From NCBI RefSeq assembly GCF_052056915.1, contig NZ_CP195119.1, positions 3,162,001-3,226,000 on the forward strand: a DNA stretch of 64,000 nt, written 5' to 3'. The stretch comes from MTP4 sp052056915. Its GTDB lineage: Archaea > Halobacteriota > Methanosarcinia > Methanosarcinales > Methanosarcinaceae. This document shows positions 1 to 8,565 of the stretch, piece after piece (positions within the stretch are counted from its first letter, which is position 1; each line of letters opens with the position of its first letter). A program made the position numbers and the translations under genes. The notes beneath the pieces are model-generated. The model had not been told where the DNA came from, ran no database searches, and saw only the letters and a program-made list of their open reading frames with translations.

Positions 1-387
1 TCACTGTTGTATTTCTACCTGAACTGCTGGAATTACAATGCTATTGACGCCGGGGACGAGACTGCCAAAGGGCTCGGTGTGGACGTGGAAAAGATCCGGC
101 TTTGGGGTATGCTCGCAGCTTCCCTGGTGACTGCATTTATTGTTGCTTTTCTTGGTGTTATTGGTTTTGTGGGGCTTGTCTGCCCGCACATCTCCCGTCG
201 TTTCGTGGGGGATGACCAGCGCTTCCTGCTCCCGGCTTCCTGCCTTGTGGGCGGGCTTTTGCTGCTCGCGTCGGACACCGCAGCCCGGATGATGATGGCG
301 CCTCATGTGCTTCCCGTCGCCATCCTGACTGCATTCATGGGAGCGCCCCTTTTTCTCTACCTGCTTGTCAGGGGGTATAGACATTGA
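1..387 (+). CDS. FecCD/BtuC-type ABC transporter permease, C-terminal part
   Basis: This is the last 128 codons of an inner-membrane permease; the start lies outside the window. The visible part opens with a GDETAKGLGV segment, the coupling-helix motif of the FecCD/BtuC family that contacts the ATPase. Hydrophobic helices follow, including a GVIGFVGLVCPHI stretch that is typical of this family near the C terminus. The family imports Fe-siderophores, cobamides or haem across the membrane. Its stop overlaps the start of the next gene (TGATG), so the pair is translated together with the ATPase downstream. The substrate cannot be told from this fragment. Confidence 0.9.
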   Translation, partial: SLLYFYLNCWNYNAIDAGDETAKGLGVDVEKIRLWGMLAASLVTAFIVAFLGVIGFVGLVCPHISRRFVGDDQRFLLPASCLVGGLLLLASDTAARMMMAPHVLPVAILTAFMGAPLFLYLLVRGYRH

Positions 388-1139
388 TGCTTGAAGTTCA
401 AAATCTTGGGTTTGATTACGGTACAAGGGAAATTTTGAGAGGTATTGATTTCGGAGTCCTGCCCGGAGAAGTAATGGTCGTGCTTGGCCCTAACGGGGTC
501 GGAAAGTCCACGCTTCTCCGCTGCATAAATTCGATCCTGAAGCCGAAGAAGGGGCTCGTCATGGTGCAGGGGGAAAACCTGCACACTCTCTGCAGGGATG
601 AGATTGCAAAGCGGCTCGGCTATGTTGCCCAGCGCTCGGAAACGGGAAGACTTACGGCCTTTGATGCGATTCTCCTGGGCCGCAAACCCCGGATTGGCTG
701 GAGTGTGAAAGCTCGGGACCGGGAAGTCGTTGAGGAAACGGTAAACGCACTTGGTCTCGAAGACCTGGCTCTTCGCTACATTGACCAGTTGAGCGGGGGC
801 GAACTTCAAAAGGTGGCAATTGCAAGAGCCCTTGTCCAGGAGCCCGAACTCATCCTCCTTGACGAACCCACAAGCAACCTGGACCTCAAAAACCAGGTCG
901 ATATTCTGGATACCATCCGGGGAATCGCAAAAGCCCAGGGAATCTCTGTGGTCCTGACCATGCACGACATCAACATGGCCCTCCGCTATGCTGACAGTTT
1001 CCTGATCATCAGGGACGGGGAAATCTACGCCAGGGGTGGCCCTGAAATTATCACTCCCGATGTTATCGAAACAGTGTATGGCCTGCCGGTTATGGTGGAG
1101 TCCTTTAACGGTTTCAGGCTTGTAATCCCGATAAGTTAA
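387..1139 (+). CDS. ABC transporter ATP-binding protein, FecE/BtuD type
   Basis: A 250-residue ATPase subunit. It shows Walker A (GPNGVGKST, residues 34-42), an LSGGELQKVAIARAL signature near residue 134, Walker B with LILLDEPTSNLD near 156, and an H-loop TMHD near 191. Length and motifs fit the ATPases of iron-siderophore or cobamide importers, in keeping with the FecCD permease just upstream. The ATG at 387 overlaps the permease stop and is preferred over a TTG three bases earlier. The binding protein of the transporter is not in the window. A hairpin at 1309-1335 followed by T-runs lies downstream. Confidence 0.93.
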   Translation: MLEVQNLGFDYGTREILRGIDFGVLPGEVMVVLGPNGVGKSTLLRCINSILKPKKGLVMVQGENLHTLCRDEIAKRLGYVAQRSETGRLTAFDAILLGRKPRIGWSVKARDREVVEETVNALGLEDLALRYIDQLSGGELQKVAIARALVQEPELILLDEPTSNLDLKNQVDILDTIRGIAKAQGISVVLTMHDINMALRYADSFLIIRDGEIYARGGPEIITPDVIETVYGLPVMVESFNGFRLVIPIS

Positions 1140-1194
1140 AAAATCAGGCGCATGACCCCCCGTAAGCCCGCTAACATCCCAGAGTAAGCTACAC

Positions 1195-1274
1195 AGAATC
1201 TAGCAGGAGCTAGCAGAATCTAGCAGGAGCTAGCAGAATCTAGCAGGAGCTAGCAGAATCTAGCAGGAGCTACC
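1195..1274. repeat. 20-bp tandem repeat, four copies
   Basis: The unit agaatctagcaggagctagc starts at 1195, 1215, 1235 and 1255, the last copy slightly altered. It lies in the convergent gap between the ABC ATPase gene and the FtsZ-like gene. No coding potential is seen. Confidence 0.9.
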
Positions 1275-1308
1275 AGAAGCTAAACAGAGTTTACTTTTCA
1301 AAAAATGT

Positions 1309-1340
1309 AAACGGACCGCTTTTAAAAAGCCGTTTTTTAA
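1309..1340 (+). terminator. Hairpin plus T-run after the ABC transporter genes
   Basis: AAACGG (1309-1314) can pair with CCGTTT (1330-1335), with the self-complementary GCTTTTAAAAAGC between them, followed by T-rich sequence. It is placed to end transcription of the ABC operon. Confidence 0.45.
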
Positions 1341-1437
1341 AAATTTTTTTAAAAAGGTTGTAAAAGCAGGACTGGAGTTTCAAAAAACGAAAATGGGGAT
1401 AGGAAAGCTTGAAAAGGCTTTCCACAGTTTTTTTCTT

Positions 1438-2550
1438 TTAGTATTCTGGTTCAAGGCCTTCGAGCTGGGAAAAAGTTTTGTCCAGTTCGGCTCCTTCCTC
1501 TACCCTCTGCTTTTTCGCTTTTTCATGGTGAATGGCCTGGACGGCTACACTGTAAAGTTCTTCAAGTTCGTGGGCGGATTCCAGGGTGAGGACCGAAAGG
1601 ACCTGGGGGAATTCACCGTTCCGCACTACTATGCCCTTGAAGACGTGTCCTACAGCTCCGGAAAGTTTCTCGATTTCGCTTGAGATATCGTCGATGCTCA
1701 GGAATTTCCGGTCGCCTTTGATGATGACCATTGCCCTGCTGGCTTCATCATAGACGTCTGTGGAAAATAGGAGGCCTGAGGGGGAAAGGGCGTTTTGGAT
1801 GGCGGTTTTGACAGGCATTTCCTTTTCAGCCCTGAAAAAGCCGATTGTCGCCAGGCCAGCACCCCCGCTCATGACCGTCTTAAAGTCCCCGAGGTCTGTT
1901 ACCATCATCATTTCACTGTCCAGGGCGTCGAGGAGGAAGAGCAGGCGCTCGGCGATCATGTCGTTGATCCCGTTGTAGGCTTCCTGGATACTGCCGCCAA
2001 TGTTTTTCAGGTACTGGTTGTCCGCAAGGATGACCCCGTCAGCTCCACTCTGGCGGAGTTCCCGGAGGGAAAATGCCGCGTTCTGGAGGTAAAGTGTACC
2101 TTCTTCCCTGAAAGGCAGGACCACGACGCAGTAAACCGGATAATCATAGCGCTCTTTCATCTCCTTTACGAGGAGGGGGGTAAAAGATGAACCTGTGCCG
2201 CCGGAAGCCGAGGTTACCACAAAGGCGATATCGAAATTGCCCTTCTCTTCGATCTGGCGCATGATCATCTCTCTTTTCTCTTCAAACACCTTCTTTCCTA
2301 TGTTCCGGTTTGCACCGACGCCATGCAGGTGGGGGATATGAACTCTGTCCTTTGCTTTTGTGAATTTCATTTCTTTTAAGTCATTGACAGCAGTGTTGAA
2401 GGCGATGGTTTGCACGTTACTCTTAAACTTTTGCTTGGAGTAAAATTTGACAAGCTTGCCGCTTTTACCCCCGCCGAATGCATGTTTGTTGACAGAATCA
2501 AGGATTCTGTTTCCACACTGCCCGTTTCCTATCACCAGTATGTTGAGCAA
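1438..2550 (-). CDS. Tubulin/FtsZ superfamily GTPase, CetZ-like
   Basis: A 370-residue protein of the tubulin/FtsZ superfamily. Visible GTP-binding elements are the N-terminal GNGQCGNRI loop (residues 8-16), NTAVNDL (52-58), GVGANRN (77-83) and the tubulin signature as SASGGTGSS (114-122). It differs from canonical FtsZ, which has GGGTGTG at the signature and a different N-terminal loop. The length and the lack of an acidic FtsZ tail point to the CetZ/FtsZ-like group, whose members affect archaeal cell shape rather than division. It stands alone, convergent with the ABC genes and upstream of a surface protein on the same strand. The CetZ assignment is an inference from motif variants; superfamily membership is firm. 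Confidence 0.85.
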   Translation of the reverse strand: MLNILVIGNGQCGNRILDSVNKHAFGGGKSGKLVKFYSKQKFKSNVQTIAFNTAVNDLKEMKFTKAKDRVHIPHLHGVGANRNIGKKVFEEKREMIMRQIEEKGNFDIAFVVTSASGGTGSSFTPLLVKEMKERYDYPVYCVVVLPFREEGTLYLQNAAFSLRELRQSGADGVILADNQYLKNIGGSIQEAYNGINDMIAERLLFLLDALDSEMMMVTDLGDFKTVMSGGAGLATIGFFRAEKEMPVKTAIQNALSPSGLLFSTDVYDEASRAMVIIKGDRKFLSIDDISSEIEKLSGAVGHVFKGIVVRNGEFPQVLSVLTLESAHELEELYSVAVQAIHHEKAKKQRVEEGAELDKTFSQLEGLEPEY

Positions 2551-2701
2551 GAAACTCCTCCATTTTAGGATATGTTAGCATTTTTCCTGTCCGGGGTTAT
2601 TCACGCTTTTTTACCGCGAAAAGCCTGCGTTGCCTGAGATAATCCTCGAATACTTTCATTAAATATTATGGAGTTGATAATTATCCTCAATAAAGAATCT
2701 C

Positions 2702-3961
2702 TTAGTATTTGTATTCTTTGTGCTTTCTGTAGATGTGCACACCGACTGCTCCAAGGATCAGGAGGGGGATTATGTATACGTACACAGGCTGTTCAAAGAG
2801 GTAATCGAACTTGCCTTTTGTCACGTAAATGCTGGAGGTTTTCACCTCTGCACTTTCTTTTATATTTTCGGTGTCCACTTCGTTGTTATACTCGTACGAA
2901 AGCTCTCCTGCAATGGTGTAGGTACCCACTTCGTTTGCCTTTAATACGTAGCTGTACTCTTTATCGTTGTTTGCCTGGAGAGTGTCGATATAGATCCTGG
3001 GGTTCCCGCCTATTAACTCTATGTCCTCGTCTCCCCCTTCATATTCGAGGCCCTGGGGAAGCGTGAGGTCCAGTCGGACAGCCTCTGCGTCAGCGTCACC
3101 CTTATTCCTGAGGATGATGGTTGAGACAATTTTTCCGTTTCTTTCTACGGAATTCAGGTTTACATCCATTGAAGTTTCTATCTGGGCGCTCTTTTTATTC
3201 CCCTCACTTATGGTTATCGTAGGAGTATTCGAATTTGACTGGTAAGCCTGAGATGCACTGTTGGTGTAACTTGCAGTGACCGGTTTGAGGTCATAGGTCC
3301 CTGCTTCTGTTGCCTTTAACTCATATATGTATACAGGTATTGATTCCCCCACGTCGATTTCCGGGACCGCACCCGTGACTTCGTACGTTGTCTTTTCCAG
3401 GACGAAGTGTTCCTGCTTGGGGTCCGTAAATAACACATTATTTGCGGCATCATTTCCGGCATTCTTTGCGTTAACCGTCACGGTTATGGTTTCTCCGATT
3501 CCGATTTCGGATCGGTCAACCGTTTTTGTTATTTCAATTTCGGGGTCTCCTGCAAAGTCTGCCGCGGAATGCCCTCCGTCGACGAGATCATTTATGTAGA
3601 GGTCTCCTATGTTGTAGTTGGATATCGTAATCTCGACCGTGGCTCTGGGTACTACTCCTGCGTGTACGGACTTCAGGCGCATCTGGACTTCTCCGTCGTC
3701 GTCGAAATCAAATTCGAAACTCTCATTTATGTCCAGCAGCCCGTCTTCAACCTTCTTTTCCCTTTCGTACACATAATAAGAGGCGGTATTTGCTTCCACA
3801 AAGACATCCGTGATTTCAATCACGTAGTTGTTCAGCTGGTATCCGTCTCCTTCTTCGATATCCCCTTCATATACGTCCGCTCTGGCCGATGCCGCGCCGC
3901 CGAGCATCAGCAGGATGAAAAATGCACATAGAACAGGTATATGGATCCTTTTTAGTTTCAA
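2702..3961 (-). CDS. Secreted, membrane-anchored CARDB/DUF11-like protein
   Basis: A 419-residue protein with an N-terminal signal sequence (about residues 1-28, ending near ASARA). The large extracellular part contains at least two Ig-like segments of the CARDB/DUF11 type: ITVTVNAKNAGNDAANNV near 160-178 and a second with IILRNKGDADAEAV near 285. A C-terminal membrane segment (VYVYIIPLLILGAVGVHIY) is followed by a short basic tail. This is the usual layout of Methanosarcina envelope proteins held by one C-terminal helix. Such Ig-like modules serve adhesion or assembly of surface structures; the partner is unknown. The gene is monocistronic as far as seen. Confidence 0.75.
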   Translation of the reverse strand: MKLKRIHIPVLCAFFILLMLGGAASARADVYEGDIEEGDGYQLNNYVIEITDVFVEANTASYYVYEREKKVEDGLLDINESFEFDFDDDGEVQMRLKSVHAGVVPRATVEITISNYNIGDLYINDLVDGGHSAADFAGDPEIEITKTVDRSEIGIGETITVTVNAKNAGNDAANNVLFTDPKQEHFVLEKTTYEVTGAVPEIDVGESIPVYIYELKATEAGTYDLKPVTASYTNSASQAYQSNSNTPTITISEGNKKSAQIETSMDVNLNSVERNGKIVSTIILRNKGDADAEAVRLDLTLPQGLEYEGGDEDIELIGGNPRIYIDTLQANNDKEYSYVLKANEVGTYTIAGELSYEYNNEVDTENIKESAEVKTSSIYVTKGKFDYLFEQPVYVYIIPLLILGAVGVHIYRKHKEYKY

Positions 3962-4163
3962 TTCTGCTACCTCAGGTTTTTATAAAAAAAGATTTTTTTA
4001 TGGGGTCATTTTCCTTCTCAATTTTTTTAATTTACGCTTATTTATCTTCAGCAAAACCAGATATAAAGCTTATGATCTTTTCCTCTTTTCATTGTTATTC
4101 TTTTCATTTAAAATTTTATCTGGTTTTTTTATTTTGTTCTTTTAAAATGTCAATTAAGGTGGC

Positions 4164-5012
4164 TTATTCCGGACTCCACGTATCCCCCGAATTAACCATT
4201 TCAAGGCTGATGTCTATCCATCTGGCCCGGTGGATAAGGGAACCCATTGATATGACATCTACCCTGGTTTTTGTGTACTCTTTAAGGTTCTCTCCGGAAA
4301 TCCCGCCCGAGGCTTCGACCAGAACGTTACCTCTCAGCTCTTTTTCTTCCAGTACTTTCAGGGTGTTTCGGATTTCTTCCGGCTGCATATTATCTAGCAT
4401 GATTATGTCCGCGCCCATCCTTGCAGCCAGAACGGCGTCTTCTGCGGATTCTACCTCTACTTCTATTTTCCGGGTAAAGCTCGTCTTTCTGGCTGCTTTT
4501 ATTGCGGCTTCGATTCCCATGAGTTTGATATGGTTGTCTTTTATCATGACCGAGTCCGAGAGGTTGAACCTGTGCGGGTCCCCTCCTCCGGCAACAACAG
4601 CCCTCTTCTCAAATTTTCGGATCCCAGGCGTGGTCTTTCTCGTGCATGCCACCCTGGTGTGCTCCGAATGCTTCCTGGTAATGTCCACGCAGGTCCGGGT
4701 AAGCGTTGCAATCCCGCTCAGGTGCCCGAGAAAGTTAAGAGCCAGCCGTTCTCCTTGTAGAATGGAAACCGCTCCCCCACTCAATCGGAAAATAACGTCT
4801 CCCGCCCGGAGCCTGTTCCCGTCTTTCAGATCGGTTTTGGCCCGGACCCCAAGGTAAGAAAAGATTGCCGAAGCTTCCCTTATTCCGGCAACAGTACAAT
4901 CTTCTTTTGTGAATATAACCGCTTCTGAAGGTTCATCAGGCACGATGGTGCATGAAACATCGTCATATCCCAGATCTTCCTCTATAAAGCGTTCGATATC
5001 TTTTATAAGCAT
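4164..5012 (-). CDS. nadC: Nicotinate-nucleotide pyrophosphorylase (carboxylating)
   Basis: A 282-residue quinolinate phosphoribosyltransferase, the enzyme that converts quinolinate and PRPP to nicotinate mononucleotide, CO2 and PPi in de novo NAD synthesis. Family motifs are clear: QGERLALNFLGHLSGIAT (86-103), TRKTTPG (124-130), GGGDPHRFNLSD (142-153) and KDNH (158-161), which hold the PRPP and quinolinate contacts. Length matches the family. The gene is divergent from nadX (aspartate dehydrogenase), with nadA further on, so the complete aspartate-to-NaMN branch sits within 3.4 kb. Confidence 0.95.
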   Translation of the reverse strand: MLIKDIERFIEEDLGYDDVSCTIVPDEPSEAVIFTKEDCTVAGIREASAIFSYLGVRAKTDLKDGNRLRAGDVIFRLSGGAVSILQGERLALNFLGHLSGIATLTRTCVDITRKHSEHTRVACTRKTTPGIRKFEKRAVVAGGGDPHRFNLSDSVMIKDNHIKLMGIEAAIKAARKTSFTRKIEVEVESAEDAVLAARMGADIIMLDNMQPEEIRNTLKVLEEKELRGNVLVEASGGISGENLKEYTKTRVDVISMGSLIHRARWIDISLEMVNSGDTWSPE

Positions 5013-5091
5013 GATGTTTTACCCATGCTACTTTATGTTGCCCGGGATTTATAAGGGGTGCGGGAGTTTTCATCAAATTCCTTATGTTCCT

Positions 5092-5177
5092 GTTATTTGA
5101 TTTTCCTGTTATTTGATTTTCTGGTTATTTGATTTTCCTGTTATTTGATTTTCCTGTTATTTGATTTTCTGGTTAGT
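5092..5177. repeat. 16-bp tandem repeat between nadC and nadX
   Basis: The unit ttatttgattttcctg (variant ending ctgg) recurs about five to six times in the divergent nadC-nadX gap (5013-5358). The rest of that gap is AT-rich, with a TATA-like tttataagga about 50 bases before nadX. Confidence 0.85.
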
Positions 5178-5358
5178 TTACGTTTTTGTTTTGTATGTCG
5201 CGATAATAAATGGGAGACACATGAGGCAAACCCGCCAACAGAAGGTTTAAGGAGGGTGAGTATATACAGTACCCCTCAGTTCTCCCTCTTCTTAGGGCTT
5301 CAGAGAGCTTTTTATAAGGATTATCTCGAATTTATTGATTATTTTTTCAGGAGTTTGT

Positions 5359-6174
5359 ATGCTGAAAGTCGGAATCGTTGGCTGTGGATTTATTGGCGGA
5401 CAGATTTGCAGGGCTGTTGATGAAGGAGCGATAGATGTTGAAATGTACGGGCTCTGCGACTCTACAAAAAGTAAAGTTCTGGATCTTGCGGCTTCGTTAA
5501 ATATATGTAAGCCTCAGCATATGGAGCTTGAAAAACTTGTAAAAAATGTGGACCTGCTAGTTGAATGCGCTTCCCATGGGGCAGTTAGGGAAATCGTCCC
5601 GCAAGCCCTTGAAGCAGGATGTGACGTGATTGTCCTGAGCGTCGGCGCTTTTGCGGACCGGGAACTCAGGGAGAAGGTCTTCGGGCTTGCCAGGAAGTTC
5701 AACCGTAAACTCTACTTCCCTTCGGGCGCAGTGGTCGGAATAGACGGGCTGACCTCCGCATCTGCCGCAGATATCTCTTCTGTAACCCTGACCACCAGGA
5801 AACCTCCTTCAGGGCTTGAAGGGGCTCCTTTTGTTATGGAGAAGGGCATAGACCTTAAAAAAATAGACCGTGAAACCGTGATATTTGAAGGTCCGGCTTC
5901 CGAAGCCGTGAAGGCTTTCCCTGCAAATGTTAATGTCTCAGCAACTATCAGCCTTGCTGGAATTGGTTTTGATCGAACGAAGGTTAAGGTCATTGCTGAC
6001 CCTGCCCTTTCACGGAATATTCACGAGGTCAGGGTGGAAGGTGATTTTGGCATTTTTTCTACCAGAGTCGAAAATCTCCCTTCGCCGGAGAACCCCCGTA
6101 CCAGCTATCTCGCTGCTCTTTCTGCGATTTCCACTTTAAAAAAGATTGTGAATCCTCTCCAGATCGGGACCTGA
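5359..6174 (+). CDS. nadX: L-aspartate dehydrogenase
   Basis: A 271-residue NAD(P)-dependent aspartate dehydrogenase that makes iminoaspartate for quinolinate synthase. It has an N-terminal Rossmann loop (GIVGCGFIGG, residues 5-14), the family segment FPSGAVVGIDGL (120-131), FPANVNVSA (187-195), and NIHEVRV around His222, the likely catalytic histidine. Length fits the family. The ATG at 5359 gives the Rossmann strand at residue 1 and has GGAG just upstream; a longer in-frame TTG start at 5335 is less likely. It replaces the oxygen-dependent NadB oxidase, in keeping with anaerobic life, and neighbours nadC and nadA. Confidence 0.93.
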   Translation: MLKVGIVGCGFIGGQICRAVDEGAIDVEMYGLCDSTKSKVLDLAASLNICKPQHMELEKLVKNVDLLVECASHGAVREIVPQALEAGCDVIVLSVGAFADRELREKVFGLARKFNRKLYFPSGAVVGIDGLTSASAADISSVTLTTRKPPSGLEGAPFVMEKGIDLKKIDRETVIFEGPASEAVKAFPANVNVSATISLAGIGFDRTKVKVIADPALSRNIHEVRVEGDFGIFSTRVENLPSPENPRTSYLAALSAISTLKKIVNPLQIGT

Positions 6175-6589
6175 ATAATGTTGCTTTTAAAAGGTTACTT
6201 TAAGTAGGTTGCTTTAAAAGGGTTGCTTTAAACGATTGAAACTTTCTTCTCAAAAACACTTTTTTTACTTTCTTCCTTTTCACCTTCTTTCTCCTCTTCT
6301 TCATCCTAATTTTATTACCCATATTATATATTTATATAATATCTTTTTTATAATTCCGTTCTGCTACCTGAAATGTGCTCACAAATGATTATATAGTTCG
6401 GGAGAGTTAAGCAGGTACGCTCAACTTAACAGGTATTATGTGCGCTTTTAGCGCCTGATTATTTGAATTTCATTTTGCGCCAAAATTACTTGATGAAATC
6501 TCAAACCCATAAATTAACCTCATGAATTGTAAAGAAATCGTAAATTATATTTTCAAATCATATTCCTTTCAAAAATTTTCGGTGGTCCC
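6175..6589. other. AT-rich gap upstream of nadA
   Basis: No gene is seen. It holds three imperfect copies of ggttgctttaa (about 6190-6235), an inverted pair GTTAAG (6406-6411) / CTTAAC (6425-6430) and a small GCGC-TTTTA-GCGC hairpin (6442-6454). The inverted pair is a possible operator for nadA, by position only. Confidence 0.4.
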
Positions 6590-7507
6590 ATGCAGCAAGC
6601 AGAGCTTATAGAACGGATCAAAGAGTTGAAGAAAAAACGAAATGCAGTTATTCTTGCTCATTACTATTCCCGCCCTGAAGTCCAGGATGTTGCGGATTTT
6701 GTGGGGGATTCCCTGGGCTTGAGCCAGGAAGCCGTCCGCCAGGGCGCGGATGTAATCGTGTTTTGCGGCGTCCATTTCATGGGGGAAAGTGCCGCGATCC
6801 TCTGCCCGGACAAAACCGTGCTGTTGCCGGAAATAGATGCAGGTTGCGCCATGGCTGACATGGCGGATGTGCCTGGCCTCCGTAAGCTTAAAGAAATGCA
6901 TCCTGATGCCCTTGTGGTCTGCTATGTGAACAGTTCGGCAGCGATCAAAGCGGAGTCCTACATCTGCTGCACCTCGGCAAATGCCGTGGAAGTGGTAAAT
7001 TCTCTTGACGCCGATGAAGTCATCTTTGTGCCGGATAAAAACCTTGCAGCTTATGTGGCGACTCACACGGATAAGAAAATCATTCCCTGGGAAGGGCACT
7101 GCCCGACACATCACCAGGTCCTCAGGGAGGATGTCCTGCGGATGAAAGAGGTACATCCCGAAGCTGAGTTCATTGCTCACCCCGAGTGCCGCCCCGAGGT
7201 TCTCAAACTTGCCGAAAAAGTGGCAAGCACCAGGGGCATGATCGTGTATGCAAAAGAATCAAAAGCCAGGGAATTCATCGTTGGGACCGAATGCGGGCTG
7301 ATACATGCGCTTTTAAAGGAGGCTCCTGAAAAGAAATTTTACTGCATCTCCGAATACGCATGCTGCCCCAGCATGAAGATGGTTAACCTCGAAAATCTCC
7401 TTGTTTCCCTTGAGAACATGCAGAGTGTGGTAACCGTTCCCGATGATGTCAGGGAAAGGGCAAAAGAAGCTCTTGACAGGATGCTTGCGGTAAAAATCAA
7501 CCGGTAA
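6590..7507 (+). CDS. nadA: Quinolinate synthase
   Basis: A 305-residue [4Fe-4S] enzyme that condenses iminoaspartate with dihydroxyacetone phosphate to quinolinate. Three expected cluster cysteines are visible: Cys86 (DAGCAMAD), Cys171 (WEGHCPTH) and Cys259 (ACCPSMKM). Substrate motifs AHYYSRPEVQDVADFVGDS (23-41), YVNSSAAIKAE and SANAVEV are intact. A GGTGG lies just ahead of the ATG. It follows nadX after a 415-base gap, so it probably has its own promoter. Together with nadX and nadC it completes the path from aspartate to nicotinate mononucleotide. Confidence 0.96.
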   Translation: MQQAELIERIKELKKKRNAVILAHYYSRPEVQDVADFVGDSLGLSQEAVRQGADVIVFCGVHFMGESAAILCPDKTVLLPEIDAGCAMADMADVPGLRKLKEMHPDALVVCYVNSSAAIKAESYICCTSANAVEVVNSLDADEVIFVPDKNLAAYVATHTDKKIIPWEGHCPTHHQVLREDVLRMKEVHPEAEFIAHPECRPEVLKLAEKVASTRGMIVYAKESKAREFIVGTECGLIHALLKEAPEKKFYCISEYACCPSMKMVNLENLLVSLENMQSVVTVPDDVRERAKEALDRMLAVKINR

Positions 7508-7527
7508 TTTTACTCCTCTTTCTTCCT

Positions 7528-7595
7528 TTTTTTGTAATTTCAGTTATTTTTTCCCTTTTTTGTAATTTCAGTTATTTTCCCTTTTTTTAGAATTT
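7528..7595. repeat. Short direct repeat after nadA
   Basis: The segment tttttgtaatttcagttatt occurs twice in a row, each followed by a T/C-rich run, between nadA and the prenyltransferase gene. The T-runs could also serve as an archaeal transcription terminator. Confidence 0.6.
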
Positions 7596-7672
7596 TTATC
7601 TCCTTTGGGCATACGGGATTCCAGGCGGACATTTCCGATACTTTTAATACTTTATAATGCTGCTTTCTTGTG

Positions 7673-8542
7673 ATGTCTGCCGGAATACGCACATATCTGG
7701 AACTGATGAGGTACGGAAACTGTCTTATGGCAGGGTTTGCTGCTGTTATAGGGACTCTGATTGCTTTCAATATCCTTACTTCGGACCCCCTGAGTTCGTA
7801 TCAGCCCGGGGCTTTTCCTTTCCTTGATGTTGTTCTTGTATTCCTTGTTGTGTTTTTCGTTTCAGGGGCAGGAAATGCCATCAATGATTTTTTTGACATC
7901 AAAATCGATTCCATCAATCGCCCTGAACGTCCGATTCCCTCCGGGAGGGTGGGTGCAAAGGAAGCCCTTTATTTTTCTTATTTCCTCTTTGCCCTGGGCA
8001 CGGTCCTTGCTTTTTCGATTAACCCTGCCTGCGGTTCCATCGCCCTTTTCAATTCCCTGCTCCTGATCTTTTACGCGAAAACCCTGAAAAGCACTCCCTT
8101 ATTCGGAAATCTGAGCATAGGTTACCTTACAGGTTCTACTTTCCTGTTCGGGGCTTCGGTTTTCGGGATTAGGGGGCTTGAAGTTCTCTTTGTCCTTTTC
8201 CTGCTCGCTGCCCTTGCCATTACGGCCCGGGAAATCGTAAAGGACATCGAAGATATGGAAGGGGACAGGCAGGAAGGCGCCGACACCCTTCCGCTCAGGA
8301 TCGGGGCAAAAAAAGCGGGATACCTTGCGGTACTTATCGGGTTTCTGGCTGTATTATTAAGCCCTCTCCCCTACTTTATGTCCATCCTGGGCATGCGCTA
8401 CCTCTACCTCGTTTTCCTGGCTGACCTGGGCTTCCTGTTGGCCATCTATCAGCTCCTGGTAAAGGGCTCCCCCACCAAATCCTCTAAAATGTTCAAGATT
8501 GCCATGCTCTTTGCCCTGATAGCTTTTGTTGCAGGGGCATGA
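7673..8542 (+). CDS. UbiA prenyltransferase, likely digeranylgeranylglyceryl-phosphate synthase
   Basis: A 289-residue polytopic membrane enzyme of the UbiA family. The two Mg-diphosphate binding motifs are present: NAINDFFDIKID (near residues 68-79), followed by NRPERPIPSGR, and a second acidic motif in KDIEDMEGDRQEGADTLP near 188-205. In archaea this subgroup adds the second geranylgeranyl chain to geranylgeranylglyceryl phosphate in ether-lipid synthesis. Length, the NRPERPIPSG stretch and hydrophobic helices fit. The ATG at 7673 is preferred to the overlapping GTG at 7670. It is convergent with the SAM synthetase gene, with only 23 bases between their ends. Confidence 0.88.
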   Translation: MSAGIRTYLELMRYGNCLMAGFAAVIGTLIAFNILTSDPLSSYQPGAFPFLDVVLVFLVVFFVSGAGNAINDFFDIKIDSINRPERPIPSGRVGAKEALYFSYFLFALGTVLAFSINPACGSIALFNSLLLIFYAKTLKSTPLFGNLSIGYLTGSTFLFGASVFGIRGLEVLFVLFLLAALAITAREIVKDIEDMEGDRQEGADTLPLRIGAKKAGYLAVLIGFLAVLLSPLPYFMSILGMRYLYLVFLADLGFLLAIYQLLVKGSPTKSSKMFKIAMLFALIAFVAGA

Positions 8543-8565
8543 GTTTTTATCTATTTTCGGGAATT

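Noticed and set aside
3922..4857. 311-codon forward open frame
   Set aside because: Antisense to nadC, which has complete active-site motifs.
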